A program made the position numbers and the translations under genes. This document shows positions 28,553 through 39,045 of a DNA stretch of 64,000 bases, piece after piece; position 1 is the stretch's first letter, and each line of letters starts with the position of its first letter. The stretch spans positions 1,412,486 to 1,476,485 of the forward strand of contig NZ_JH993797.1 in the NCBI RefSeq assembly GCF_000316115.1, given 5' to 3'. The stretch is from Leptolyngbya sp. PCC 7375. Lineage in GTDB: Bacteria > Cyanobacteriota > Cyanobacteriia > Phormidesmidales > Phormidesmidaceae. Below the pieces are notes generated by a model, which saw only the letters and a list, made by a program, of their open reading frames with translations, had not been told where the DNA came from and searched no databases.

Positions 28553-31348
28553 TTACGTGGGTTCTGTTGGATTCGAGATGTCCGCAACCTGGGACACTTC
28601 TACCATGATAATAAAAATAGTCTCTAGACCATTATCAAAGCGCAGCGTATTCACTAGATCATGCTCAATGGAAATCGCTGAATCGACAATAATCATGTCA
28701 GGCTGAAGTGCCAGAGCCTTTTCAATGCCTTCTTTACCCGTAGTCGCTTCGGTAACGGTATACCCTCTAGATAACAACACATCCGTCAGATTTTTAGTGG
28801 TGGAAACATCCATGTCAACCACCAGCACCTTACGGTTTGACGTGCCCTGGTCTAACAGAATTTTAATATCACGAAGTAGCGCCTCTGTATCGATCGGCTT
28901 AGTGAGATAGCGATCGATGCCAAGACGATAGCCTCGCTGTTGATCCTGAATAATAGAAAGAATAATGGTGGGAATGCCCATGGTAGCTGGGTTGTTCTTG
29001 AGCACCGCAGCCAAGTCAAAGCCGTTGATGGTGGGCATCATCACATCAAGAATGATTAAATCCGGTGGCTCTGCCTTGACTTGATTGAGACCATCCATAC
29101 CATCCTTGGCAGTTTTAACCTGATAGCCTACTGCTTCTAACTCCTGGCGCAACAGTTGACGAATATGGGGTTCATCATCCACCACGAGAATTGTTTTCTG
29201 AGACTTTTCCGTTGGAGTAACGGCTCGATCTACATTTTCTTTAAGCCGCTGTACCAGGGACTGCAGATTGACGCTAGTTGCCTCACTCTCCTGCGACACA
29301 TTCACAGGCAAGGTAAAGGAGAATGTACTACCCTGCCCCTGCTGGCTTTCAACCCAAATTCGCCCTTCGTGATGTTCGACAATTTGTTTGCAAATCGGTA
29401 GCCCCAGACCGGTACCCTTAGGCTTGTCAGTCATTACTTCACCCACCTGGGTGAACTTTTCAAACACTTTTTCGAGATCGTCTTCAGAAAGACCAATACC
29501 CGTGTCAATAATGCTGACAACAATTTCAGCATCTTGTTGATAAATACGACATGTGACGGAACCACTGTCCGTAAATTTAATCGCGTTAGAAAGTAGGTTA
29601 ATGAGAACCTGAACCAAACGATTGCGATCGCATATCACCTCTGGCAATCCTGGTTCAACCTCACGCATCAGCTCTAAATCGCTACCTTGAAAGAGAACAG
29701 ACGTGGCCGAAATTGCCTGATCTATGATCTCAGCCACAGATGTCAGCTGCATGTTCCATTCAATTTTGCCTGCTTCAATTTTAGAAATATCCAATACATC
29801 ATTAATCAAAGATGTTAAACGCTCACCCTCAGATACGATGATGCCGAGGTTTTCCCGCACCTGGCGTACCGCTCGATTCGTTTTCTTGGTCTCAGCGCTC
29901 ACCGCAGGCAATACGGTGTCTTCTAGCTTTTTTTGAATCAATTTAGCAAAGCCTAGGACCGAGGTCAGGGGGGTGCGTAATTCATGGGAAACCGTCGAAA
30001 GAAAGTCGGTTTTCATTTGATCCACTTCTTTCTCAGTGGTAATATCACGAATCAAAACAACAGAACCATGAGCTTTTCCAGGCTCAGAAATCGCCGTTGT
30101 CTCTCGGTTAGACGTGATCGCTGTCACCAGGGCTTGTCCTACTCGCTTTTCTAACAAATTCACTTCAACACTGAGATTTATTTCTGGAGCTGCCTGGTTC
30201 TGAACAATCAGGTCCGTAATCGACCGGTCAAACACGTCTTGCATCGGTCGACCACGCAAGGGGGTTCCATTTAATCGAAACATCTTTCTCAGGGCAGGGT
30301 TAGCTCGGGTAATCTGACCTGCGGTATCAATAACCAATAGCCCGTCTCCCAGGGTATCAATAATGGCATTTAGCTCTTGGGCTCTGGTTTCTAAATCCTG
30401 TTGAGTCGTTCTTAGGGCATGGGTATAGGCACCCACCCACTCAATGAGCTGATTTAGAGACTGGGCTAAACTGCCAATTTCATCTTGATTGACCACCCCC
30501 GCCCGTAGGTTAAAATTCTCATCCCGTGTTACTTGTAATGCAGTTTCTTCAACCGCTCGTAGTGGTCGACTGATGGTACGACTGATGAGATAGGCCAATA
30601 GGCTAGCAAATATAAGCGATAGAAGAACACTGATTGTAATCACCTGAGCTTGCAGGCGCGCAGATTCTTGAACAATTTCCCTGGATTCCCTCAGTTCATC
30701 TTCTTCAATGAAGTCAGCCAGAGCTGCTAAATTTTGTGCAAATTCTTCCAGCTCTAGTGCAGCAGGACGGCGATTTAAATCCACAAATGCCTGACGAGCT
30801 TCCAGGAGTTCTCGATCCTGTAGATCCGTCAGGTCCATCCCTTTTACAAATTTATCAAGCTCTTCTAAATTACTTTCAACAACACCATCGTAGTTCTCAA
30901 CTAATTCATCCAACAGTTCCAGCTCATCTTCGGTTTCTTCTACACCGCCTTCAATATCATCGTCATATTTTTGTTGTAAATTCAACCAATCTTTTTGAAA
31001 ATCTCTACCACTAGATCGATAAAGATCATAATTGATTAGAAACTGGTCTGGATTTTCAAGCCAGGTAATCAGCTGACGTTCATAGGCAATAAATCGATTC
31101 AGGGATTTCTCTAGATTCCTAAGGCTTAAAATCTCCTCAATAGCATCTTCATTACCCTGGTAAGCCTTAAACTCATAGCGCCGAGCAATACTAATACCCG
31201 TGCCTGTACCAGCAACAACAATACCGATCACCAAGGCATATCCCAAACCAATTTTCTGAATTACCTTCAGGTTGCGCAACCCGCTTCTGACCTGTGCTGG
31301 TAAGATGCCATGGGAAGAATTAGCAGATGACGATGGTTGGATACTCAT
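28553..31348 (-). CDS. Hybrid sensor histidine kinase (HAMP-PAS-HisKA-REC-REC)
   Basis: The 931-residue product has TM1 at about 33-55, a helical sensor region, TM2 at about 237-256, HAMP, PAS (about 325-440), HisKA with His455 (STVSHELRTPL), HATPase_c (GTGLGLPICKQIVEHH), a receiver with Asp768 (ILDVMMP), and a second receiver-like domain (about 840-925, VLVVDMDVS and IIVDSAIS). The sensor is a four-helix type, so the ligand cannot be read. It is the last gene of a four-gene minus-strand operon, 20 bases after the CheY-like gene. From the HAMP on it is strongly similar to the 1012-residue kinase two genes upstream. Confidence 0.9.
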   Translation of the reverse strand: MSIQPSSSANSSHGILPAQVRSGLRNLKVIQKIGLGYALVIGIVVAGTGTGISIARRYEFKAYQGNEDAIEEILSLRNLEKSLNRFIAYERQLITWLENPDQFLINYDLYRSSGRDFQKDWLNLQQKYDDDIEGGVEETEDELELLDELVENYDGVVESNLEELDKFVKGMDLTDLQDRELLEARQAFVDLNRRPAALELEEFAQNLAALADFIEEDELRESREIVQESARLQAQVITISVLLSLIFASLLAYLISRTISRPLRAVEETALQVTRDENFNLRAGVVNQDEIGSLAQSLNQLIEWVGAYTHALRTTQQDLETRAQELNAIIDTLGDGLLVIDTAGQITRANPALRKMFRLNGTPLRGRPMQDVFDRSITDLIVQNQAAPEINLSVEVNLLEKRVGQALVTAITSNRETTAISEPGKAHGSVVLIRDITTEKEVDQMKTDFLSTVSHELRTPLTSVLGFAKLIQKKLEDTVLPAVSAETKKTNRAVRQVRENLGIIVSEGERLTSLINDVLDISKIEAGKIEWNMQLTSVAEIIDQAISATSVLFQGSDLELMREVEPGLPEVICDRNRLVQVLINLLSNAIKFTDSGSVTCRIYQQDAEIVVSIIDTGIGLSEDDLEKVFEKFTQVGEVMTDKPKGTGLGLPICKQIVEHHEGRIWVESQQGQGSTFSFTLPVNVSQESEATSVNLQSLVQRLKENVDRAVTPTEKSQKTILVVDDEPHIRQLLRQELEAVGYQVKTAKDGMDGLNQVKAEPPDLIILDVMMPTINGFDLAAVLKNNPATMGIPTIILSIIQDQQRGYRLGIDRYLTKPIDTEALLRDIKILLDQGTSNRKVLVVDMDVSTTKNLTDVLLSRGYTVTEATTGKEGIEKALALQPDMIIVDSAISIEHDLVNTLRFDNGLETIFIIMVEVSQVADISNPTEPT

Positions 31349-31368
31349 ATAATGTTCTATAGGGCGTT

Positions 31369-31752
31369 CTATAGGGCAATAGCTAAGACTTCCGCAGCTT
31401 TTTCTAGGATTTCGTCAGGATCAAACGGCTTGGTCATATACAAGTTAGCCCCCACTGCACGCCCCTGTTGCTGATCAAATTCCTGCCCTTTAGCCGTCAA
31501 CATGATGATGTAGGTATCGCGCACCGCAGCATCTTCCTTCACCGCCTGACAAACCTCAAAACCATTCAGTTTCGGCATCATCACATCTAAAAAAACCAAA
31601 TTGGGCTTTTTGGTACGAATTAGGGTTAAGGCGTCCATGCCGTTAGTTGCCGTCAACAGTTCCACTCCTTCGTCTTCAAGATCCTCCAGGGTTTGTTCCA
31701 TCAGCACCCGGATATGCACTTCGTCATCAACAATTAAAACAGCTTTATTCAT
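31369..31752 (-). CDS. CheY-like single-domain response regulator
   Basis: The 127-residue product is a complete receiver domain: DDEVH acidic pair, phosphorylation site in VFLDVMMP (about residue 55), the conserved Thr (MLTAKG) and Lys (YMTKPF). No output domain, so it works by phosphotransfer or protein contact. It sits between two hybrid kinases, 54 bases after one and 20 before the other, and probably serves both as a shuttle. Confidence 0.92.
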   Translation of the reverse strand: MNKAVLIVDDEVHIRVLMEQTLEDLEDEGVELLTATNGMDALTLIRTKKPNLVFLDVMMPKLNGFEVCQAVKEDAAVRDTYIIMLTAKGQEFDQQQGRAVGANLYMTKPFDPDEILEKAAEVLAIAL

Positions 31753-31806
31753 GGAATCACTCCAATGGATTAGTGAGAAAAAAGTTCGACCATCAAACAG
31801 CTGACA

Positions 31807-34800
31807 TCATGCAGAATTAGCTGAATCCGGTGGTGATATAACTTGAGAATTTTCTACCATAATGAGAAAGATATTCTCTGAGCCATTGTCAAATTGTAAG
31901 GTGTTGACCACCTCATGTTCCATGGAAATGGCCGAATCGACAATGATCATCTCGGGCTTCAGGGAAAGGGCTTTTTCAATACCGTCCTTACCCGTGGTCG
32001 ATTCAGTCACGGTATAGCCCTTCGACAGTAAAACATCTGTCAGGGTCTTGGCCGTTGATGTATCTATATCCACCACGAGTACCTGACGATTGGATGTGCC
32101 CTGGTCCAATAAAGTTTTAATGTCCTTGAGCAACACCTCTGTGTCGATGGGCTTACTGAGATAGCGATCCACACCCAGACGGTAGCCCCGTTCTTGATCT
32201 TGAACAATAGACACCACAATGATGGGAATACCCATGGTCGCTGGATTATGCTTGAGGATAGCCACCAGATCAAAGCCGTTGATGTTCGGCATCATCATGT
32301 CCAACACTAGCAGATCTGGTGGGGATGCCTTAACCTGATTGAGGGCATCCATGCCATCTTTAGCCATCTGGACTTTATAGCCTACAGCTTCTAGTTCCTG
32401 GCGCAAAAGCTGCCGAATATGGGGTTCATCATCAACCACCAAAATTGTTTTCTGGGGAGTGTCTGTGACAGGTGCGGCGGCCACGGTCTGTCGCACATTT
32501 TCCTTCAGCTGCTGGACCAGGGTCTCCAGATTCATGTTTGTTGGCTTGGCTTCTGGCTCTGCGGTCAAAGGTAGGGTAAAGGTAAAGGTACTTCCCTGAC
32601 CGAGGGCACTTTCGGCCCAAATACGACCGCCATGGTATTCAATAATTTGTCGACAGATCGGTAGCCCTAACCCCGTCCCCTTAGGTTTATCGGTCATGAC
32701 TTTACCCACCTGGGTAAACTTTTCAAACACTTTCTCTAGGTCATCTGTGGACAGGCCAATGCCCGTATCAATGATACTGATCGATAATTCAATATCTTGA
32801 TGACGCACAAAACAGGTGACACATCCTTCATTGCTAAATTTGATGGCATTGGAGATCAGATTGATCAACACTTGGATGACGCGGTTGCGATCGCACATCA
32901 CCTTTGGCAACTCGGGTTCAATATCAAGAACAATTTCTAAGCCATTGTTTTGGGCCAACACCGATGTCGCTGAAATGGCTCGCTCAATCAGATCCGAGAT
33001 AGATGACGGCTGCATGTTCCACTCAATTTTGCCCGCCTCAATTTTAGAAATATCGAGCACATCGTTAATCAGGGAGGTCAGACGCTCCCCTTCAGAGATA
33101 ATAATGCCCAGGTTGTCACGTACCTGTCGCACTGCCCGGTCTGTTTTTTTAGTCTCAATCGTTACAGCGGGCAATACAGTATCTTCCAGTTTCTTTTGGA
33201 TCAGCTTGGCAAACCCTAAAATCGACGTCAGGGGTGTCCGTAGCTCATGGGAAACCGTCGAAATAAAGTCGGTTTTCATTTGATCCACTTCTTTCTCAGC
33301 CGTAATATCACGAATGAGAACAATGGAATCAAAATCTCCACCCGGCACGACGTCACTATGATTGCTCACAACAGCAGTGACCAAGGCCTGACCAATGCCA
33401 TTATTAGGCAGCTCGACATCGGTAATCAGCAACTGGGTCGGATCAGCCTGGTTTTTAGCAATGAGCTGAGACAAATCCGTCTGGAAAACTTCATGACAGG
33501 GCGATCCTTCAACGGTGTTGGTATACAGATTGAACATATGCACCAGCACAGGGTTGCAGCGAATAATAGTGCCAGTTGAATCAATCACCAACAGCCCATC
33601 ACCAAGATTATCAATGATGGCATCAAGTTGTTCTGTACGTTCTTTGACCCGCTGTTCCAGACCCTCCTGACTTCGCTCTAACTCTTCCGTATACTGCCCT
33701 ATCCAGGTAATTAACTGATTGAGAGAATTGGCTAACAATCCTATTTCATCTTGATTGTTAACCTGGGCCCTAAGTTTAAAGTTATCCCCATGGGTAACCT
33801 GCTGAGCCACCTGGGTCAGATGCTGAATCGGACGAATGACACGGTTAGCCACATAGGTCGTAATTGCCCCAACAATAACAGCCGTTAGCCCCGTCCCTAG
33901 GGCAAAAATGCGCAGCAGCTGATATTGGGGGGCAAACGCAATTGCAGTATCAGCCGTAATCAGAGCACCAATAGACTCAGCGTTTACACTGTTGCTAAGA
34001 TTCACGGGAGCATAGGCAACCAGTTGTTTTCTGTTATCTTCTTGACTATTGGCAAAGACTTTAGCCTTAGACCGTCTACTCTCAAAGATCTCCATTAAAC
34101 TTGGATAGTAGCTCTCAACAGTCTGGGCCAGGTAATTTTGTCGAGCACTGGCAAAAATCATGCCATCGGAATTAAAGAGATGCCATACTCGCTTATGCTC
34201 TTCAAAAATCTCGAAGAGTTCGCTCATATAGTGCCCTGGCACACGGGCTCTAATAATATAGATTGAGTTACCGGTTTCTAGATCGTTGACTGGAACAGCG
34301 TATTCCACCCGGAGGATGCCTGAACTAGACGACAACCCAGGACCATTCATCGTGGACTGCCCAGTTTTTACAGCCGCTTGAAAATACTCACGATCCCCAT
34401 AGTTACCAACAAAAGGTTTGCCCGTAGTCGCCTGTGCTACTGGATTTCCATCCAGATCAAACAAAATAATGCTGTCAAAATAGTTAAGGCTCTTGGCAAA
34501 TTCAGTGAGTAGTAATTGTTGCTGATTGGGAGACGAGTCATTGCGCAGCGTTGCTTGGGTCAATACTGGGTTAACGGCTAAGGATTCCACCTCACGCAGC
34601 CGACTGACCAGAAACTGATCTAATTTATCGCCCATGACTTCCGTACGCTGGCGCTTTTCTTGAATAACTTGTTGAGTTATGGAGCGACTGGCAAATAGAT
34701 AAGCGGCACTACCGATGAGCACAACAGGCAAGGTACTAAGGGCAATGGCAAATACCGTGACCTTATGCTGTAATTTGTGCCGTTTACCTGATACTGCCGT

Positions 34801-34845
34801 TGGTTGTCCCAACCAGGGCTGTGATGACTGTGAGCCATTATCCAT
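31807..34845 (-). CDS. Hybrid sensor histidine kinase with dCache sensor
   Basis: The 1012-residue product has TM1 at about 28-50, a double-Cache extracytoplasmic sensor at about 55-305 (with SIILFDLDGNPV and GNYGDREYF), TM2, HAMP, PAS, HisKA with His533 (STVSHELRTPL), HATPase_c, a receiver with Asp849 (LDMMMP) and a second receiver-like domain. dCache domains bind small organic ligands. It shares most of its signalling half with the 931-residue kinase downstream, but has a different sensor, so the pair likely reads two signals into one output. Confidence 0.9.
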   Translation of the reverse strand: MDNGSQSSQPWLGQPTAVSGKRHKLQHKVTVFAIALSTLPVVLIGSAAYLFASRSITQQVIQEKRQRTEVMGDKLDQFLVSRLREVESLAVNPVLTQATLRNDSSPNQQQLLLTEFAKSLNYFDSIILFDLDGNPVAQATTGKPFVGNYGDREYFQAAVKTGQSTMNGPGLSSSSGILRVEYAVPVNDLETGNSIYIIRARVPGHYMSELFEIFEEHKRVWHLFNSDGMIFASARQNYLAQTVESYYPSLMEIFESRRSKAKVFANSQEDNRKQLVAYAPVNLSNSVNAESIGALITADTAIAFAPQYQLLRIFALGTGLTAVIVGAITTYVANRVIRPIQHLTQVAQQVTHGDNFKLRAQVNNQDEIGLLANSLNQLITWIGQYTEELERSQEGLEQRVKERTEQLDAIIDNLGDGLLVIDSTGTIIRCNPVLVHMFNLYTNTVEGSPCHEVFQTDLSQLIAKNQADPTQLLITDVELPNNGIGQALVTAVVSNHSDVVPGGDFDSIVLIRDITAEKEVDQMKTDFISTVSHELRTPLTSILGFAKLIQKKLEDTVLPAVTIETKKTDRAVRQVRDNLGIIISEGERLTSLINDVLDISKIEAGKIEWNMQPSSISDLIERAISATSVLAQNNGLEIVLDIEPELPKVMCDRNRVIQVLINLISNAIKFSNEGCVTCFVRHQDIELSISIIDTGIGLSTDDLEKVFEKFTQVGKVMTDKPKGTGLGLPICRQIIEYHGGRIWAESALGQGSTFTFTLPLTAEPEAKPTNMNLETLVQQLKENVRQTVAAAPVTDTPQKTILVVDDEPHIRQLLRQELEAVGYKVQMAKDGMDALNQVKASPPDLLVLDMMMPNINGFDLVAILKHNPATMGIPIIVVSIVQDQERGYRLGVDRYLSKPIDTEVLLKDIKTLLDQGTSNRQVLVVDIDTSTAKTLTDVLLSKGYTVTESTTGKDGIEKALSLKPEMIIVDSAISMEHEVVNTLQFDNGSENIFLIMVENSQVISPPDSANSA

Positions 34846-34933
34846 AACTATTACCCAAGGAATGGAGCATGCCTAAAATTGCGTTAGCGTCAGCCGGATG
34901 AACCTGAAACAAAAAAGAACTAAAAAATCTTGT

Positions 34934-37198
34934 TTAATAAGGTCTTGATTGATGGTGCTCATCTATGTTGTCTCTAGCATTGCTCATTTCAAGATCATCC
35001 TGTTTAATTGGAATTTCAAGCAAAAACGTCGTCCCTTGACCTAACTCAGATTGACAAACTAAGCGACCTTTATGGCGTTCAGTAATAATCTGATAGCTAA
35101 TTGAAAGACCTAGCCCCGTGCCTTTACCCACATCCTTGGTGGTGAAGAAGGGATCGAATAGCTTATTTCGAATTTTGGCAACAATGCCTGGGCCATTATC
35201 ATGAATCCGAACTTGAATCCGGTTTGGGTGAAGTTGCAGCGTAGTAATCGTAATTCTCGGTGAGTGGTAGTACGGTGGGACTTCCAGGACATCAATGGCA
35301 TTGGCCAAAAGATTCATGAAAACCTGATTTAGCTGGCTGGGGTAGCAGTGAGCCAAGGGTAAATCGCTGTAGTGTTTAATCACTTCGATACCTGGAAAAT
35401 CAGCCTGGGCTTTGAGGCGATGACGCAAAATCAGTAAGGTACTGTCAAGGCCCTCATGGATATCAACGGATTTAAACTCAGATTGATCGGAACGGGCAAA
35501 GTTCTTGAGCGACAGTACAATATCGCGGATGCGTTCGGTACCGACAGCCATGCTATTAAGGGTTTCCGGCAGGTCTTTTAGCAAAAAGGGCAGCTCTACA
35601 TTCTCAATGGCCTGCTGTAATCCCTCAGAGGGAGAATGATACTCTTGCTGGTAAAGTTGTACCAATTCCACCAAGTCTCGAGTATATTCCTGCACAAACT
35701 CCAGATTTCCATAGATAAATGTGACCGGATTATTAATTTCGTGGGCCACCCCTGCCATCATTTGACCAATACCCGACATTTTTTCACTCTGGATCAGCTG
35801 TAGCTGGGTTTGTTGTAGCGTTTTTAGTGTGGCAGCCAGTTGCTGAGCCTTTTCCTGGGCCAATTGGGCAGTACGACAGCTGTGCTCATAGAGTTCTGCT
35901 TGATCAAGGGCAATGGCCAATTGGTTGGTCACCGCCTGTAGTAGAGCAACCTCACTGTCGCTCCAGGTCCTAGCTTCCTGACTGGTGCCACAGCAAATTG
36001 CCCCAATGTCACCAGAACGAGTCTTGACAGGAACGGCCAATAACGACGCAAAATCGTGAGCTTGCAAAAACGTTCGGGTGGGGACATCCTCTAGGGCACT
36101 GACATTATTGATCTTGACCAAGGACTGCTGACCCAACCATTGGGCTAGACTGCCCACCGCATCAGCGGCATATTCACCCACCAAGGGCAGCATTTGACTG
36201 CGTCTAGATTCGGTGACCACCTCTAAGCCACCAATGCTGGGTGAAACCGGACAGGCCCCATGGAGCGGGCCTGCCAATTTAGCTGGCGTTTGAACCCAAA
36301 GAAAGCAACAGCGATCTGCATTGAGCGTGCGGTAAATTTCGCTCACCGCTGTGGTCAAAATGATGTTGAGTTCCAGGGATTCTCGAATCTGACTGGAGAG
36401 GCGAAAGATTAAATCATTCTGACGGCTTTCTTTGAGCTGACGCTCATGTAACAGCGCGTTGATCACACCAGCTACTTGAAATGTCATGGTGGTCAACAGC
36501 TTGAGATCTTCGGCGCTGTAAGGATTTGTAACCGGTCTGCTAAGTGCGATCGCGCCAATTACAGACTCCTTACTTTTTAGCGGCACACACATCAGCGCAA
36601 TCGTTTGCTGCGATGGGCATCGCACGTCTGACGCCACATTATTAACAATGTCACCGCGCCCAACCTGGGCAATCGTGCCAATAATGCCACAGCCCACAGC
36701 GATGGTTTCTTGAAATAAGTCCCCCTTACCAAACCGAGCAATGCACTCCAGCGATTCCGCATCCTGCATTAGCATCAGAGTCCCCTGGTCCGATTTCAGC
36801 AGTTGGCATGCCTGCGCTAGTGCCAGAGCAGCCACCTCCTGAATATCTGAACTATCGATAATTTTTTCTGACAGATTGAAGAGCAGGGAGATTTCCTTAT
36901 ACTTCCCCAGCAACTCGTCAGCTAACGATCGTTTTTCTGATTCTCGATAGGCCAATTTAGAGATCAGGTGGGCAATGACCTGGGCCTTTTCATCGCCCTT
37001 GACCCACCCTAACGTGTATCCATCTAAATCAATGGGATAGCGCTTGTTTCCATTGGCACTATTGCCTAGTAGCTGCTGTCCATCAGCCGTTTCAATAATG
37101 ACGCTAGAGGCCGTAGCCTGTAGCACATCCTGAATTAGGGAGTATTCCTTTTTAAGAACTATTTTCTTTAAATCAATACTCACCATCAAAGGGGACAT
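34934..37198 (-). CDS. GAF-domain histidine kinase
   Basis: The 754-residue product has two GAF domains (about 105-250 and 265-435), a coiled segment, HisKA with His486 (GVAHEINNP) and HATPase_c (NLLANAID, DNGPGI, GKGTGLGLSISYQI). No membrane segment, so a cytosolic sensor; GAF ligands in cyanobacteria include bilins and cyclic nucleotides, but no bilin-binding cysteine motif is obvious. It is first in the operon, 88 bases before the dCache kinase. The start at 37198 has a later alternative at 37186. Confidence 0.9.
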   Translation of the reverse strand: MSPLMVSIDLKKIVLKKEYSLIQDVLQATASSVIIETADGQQLLGNSANGNKRYPIDLDGYTLGWVKGDEKAQVIAHLISKLAYRESEKRSLADELLGKYKEISLLFNLSEKIIDSSDIQEVAALALAQACQLLKSDQGTLMLMQDAESLECIARFGKGDLFQETIAVGCGIIGTIAQVGRGDIVNNVASDVRCPSQQTIALMCVPLKSKESVIGAIALSRPVTNPYSAEDLKLLTTMTFQVAGVINALLHERQLKESRQNDLIFRLSSQIRESLELNIILTTAVSEIYRTLNADRCCFLWVQTPAKLAGPLHGACPVSPSIGGLEVVTESRRSQMLPLVGEYAADAVGSLAQWLGQQSLVKINNVSALEDVPTRTFLQAHDFASLLAVPVKTRSGDIGAICCGTSQEARTWSDSEVALLQAVTNQLAIALDQAELYEHSCRTAQLAQEKAQQLAATLKTLQQTQLQLIQSEKMSGIGQMMAGVAHEINNPVTFIYGNLEFVQEYTRDLVELVQLYQQEYHSPSEGLQQAIENVELPFLLKDLPETLNSMAVGTERIRDIVLSLKNFARSDQSEFKSVDIHEGLDSTLLILRHRLKAQADFPGIEVIKHYSDLPLAHCYPSQLNQVFMNLLANAIDVLEVPPYYHSPRITITTLQLHPNRIQVRIHDNGPGIVAKIRNKLFDPFFTTKDVGKGTGLGLSISYQIITERHKGRLVCQSELGQGTTFLLEIPIKQDDLEMSNARDNIDEHHQSRPY

Positions 37199-37639
37199 CC
37201 CTGAAGTTACTAGCTTCTAGCCTTTAGCTACAGTTTTTTGAACCTGGTCTAGCAGCATATCCTACTAACCAGCATAAAACCTGCATACGTTCTGAGAATT
37301 CCCGTTATACAGGACATCAGTAGCAAATTACTTAAACATATGCCGAGATTTTTAATTTTCTATACCAGTTTATTTATGCCAGACAGCAAACATTGAGCAC
37401 CAGGTTCACAAATCTTTCCGTATTAGTCATGTAATAATCCGGACCCAATCCAGAGATTTGTAAATTCGCCCCAAAGTTGTCCTTGACAACGAATTTTCCC
37501 CGTATGATTCATCTCAGATTTAGTAGTCTTTGACTTATTTTCATATCAATCAAAGCTGAAATGTGTATGGCAACCAACTTGATTTAGGCAAAGGTGGATT
37601 GGGCTATAACGGTAACGAGCTCAATACATCCTGTAAGTT
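37199..37639. other. Divergent promoter region
   Basis: About 440 AT-rich bases between two divergent genes (GAF kinase and HTTM protein). I see no remnant gene. TATAAC near 37600 could be a -10 element of the HTTM gene. Nothing else stands out. Confidence 0.4.
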
Positions 37640-39040
37640 ATGGGAAGCCCCCTCGCTGTTGATAATCCTAAATCGCAACGTCTAATATATCTGCAAAAAC
37701 CGCTTTGGCGTTCTCTATTTGCCCCAGTGGATATTGCCGTACTGGTTTACTTTCGTATGGCCTTTGGCGGCATCATGCTCTGGGAAGTGTGGCGTTATTT
37801 TGACAAGGGTTGGATCGCCCGCTACTGGATCGATCCTATTCTCAATTTTCCTTACTTTGGCTTTGAGTGGTTCCACCCCTGGCCAGGTCAGGGCATGTAT
37901 ATCCACTTTGTAGGTCTCGGTATTCTGGCAGCCTTTATTGCCCTGGGCATCTGGTATCGCGTCAGTGCAGTGCTATTTTTTCTAGGATTTACCTACATTT
38001 TTTTATTAGAGAAAGCGCGCTACCTCAACCACTTTTATTTAATCTGCTTAATCAGCTTCATCCTGATTTTTATCCCCGCCCACCGCGCCTTTTCCTTTGA
38101 TGTCTGGCGACGACCCGGCATCCGTACTCAAACGGTTCCGGCTTGGACGCTGTGGCTCTTACGCATCCATGTGGGGATTCCTTATTTTTATGGAGGCTTG
38201 GCCAAGATTAACGGTGACTGGTTGCAAGGGGAGCCGATGCGCATGTGGATGGCGGCTCGCACAGATTTTCCGATCATTGGCTCTTTTTTTACTCAGGAAT
38301 GGATGATCTACTCTCTGAGCTATGGGGGACTGTTGTTGGATTTGTTGGTGGTGCCCTTTTTAATATGGCGACGCACACGGCCCTATGCGTTTGTCCTGGC
38401 ACTAACCTTTCACTTGATGAATGTCCAACTGTTTGACATTGGCATTTTTCCCTGGTTCATGATTGCGGCAACGGCGATCTTTTTCTATCCTGACTGGCCC
38501 AGGCGTTTGGTGAGGCAACGATTTAGCGATCGCAACCAGTCTGCTCCAGCCCGCTTAACACCTAGATACATAGCAATCTTGACTTTGTTGGGTATTTATC
38601 TGGCCCTACAGTTGCTCTTGCCATTCCGCCATTATCTCTATCCAGGTGATGCGAACTGGACCGAAGAAGGTCATCGGTTTGCCTGGCATATGAAACTACG
38701 CTCAAAAGATGCCGATGTGAAATTTATTATTACCGACACGCGGGACAATTCGGTTAGCGCCTTGGACCCATACGATATTATGCCTCGCTGGCAAGTGCGT
38801 AAGATGGCGGCCCGACCGGATATGATTTTGCAGTTAAGCCATATTATTGCTGAGGATATTGGTGGGGGCGATAAGGACTCAATTGAAGTGAGAGCTGAAG
38901 CCTTTGCTTCTCTTAATGGACGAGAAAGACAACAACTGATTGACCCAACTGTAGATTTGTCGAAAGAACGGCAATCGTTGATGCCAGCGGATTGGATCTT
39001 GCCGTTAGAAATACCATTATCTGAGCAGTTAACAGAATAA
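37640..39040 (+). CDS. HTTM-domain membrane protein, vitamin K-dependent gamma-carboxylase-like
   Basis: The 466-residue product has about eight membrane segments in the N-terminal two thirds and a soluble C-terminal part, the HTTM layout shared with vertebrate gamma-glutamyl carboxylase. Family motifs seen are the EKARYLNHFYL loop (residues about 122-132) and the C-terminal GHRFAWHMKLR. Bacterial members are thought to be carboxylases or epoxidases acting on quinone-linked substrates; none is settled. The fully cyanobacterial-looking sequence argues for a native gene. Its 3' end carries the dispersed palindromic repeat. Confidence 0.85.
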   Translation: MGSPLAVDNPKSQRLIYLQKPLWRSLFAPVDIAVLVYFRMAFGGIMLWEVWRYFDKGWIARYWIDPILNFPYFGFEWFHPWPGQGMYIHFVGLGILAAFIALGIWYRVSAVLFFLGFTYIFLLEKARYLNHFYLICLISFILIFIPAHRAFSFDVWRRPGIRTQTVPAWTLWLLRIHVGIPYFYGGLAKINGDWLQGEPMRMWMAARTDFPIIGSFFTQEWMIYSLSYGGLLLDLLVVPFLIWRRTRPYAFVLALTFHLMNVQLFDIGIFPWFMIAATAIFFYPDWPRRLVRQRFSDRNQSAPARLTPRYIAILTLLGIYLALQLLLPFRHYLYPGDANWTEEGHRFAWHMKLRSKDADVKFIITDTRDNSVSALDPYDIMPRWQVRKMAARPDMILQLSHIIAEDIGGGDKDSIEVRAEAFASLNGRERQQLIDPTVDLSKERQSLMPADWILPLEIPLSEQLTE

Positions 39041-39045
39041 ACCCA

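Noticed and set aside
28245..28706. Open frames on both strands across the 72-base tandem array
   Set aside because: They exist only because the repeat unit length is a multiple of three; no start signal and repeat peptides make no sense as protein.
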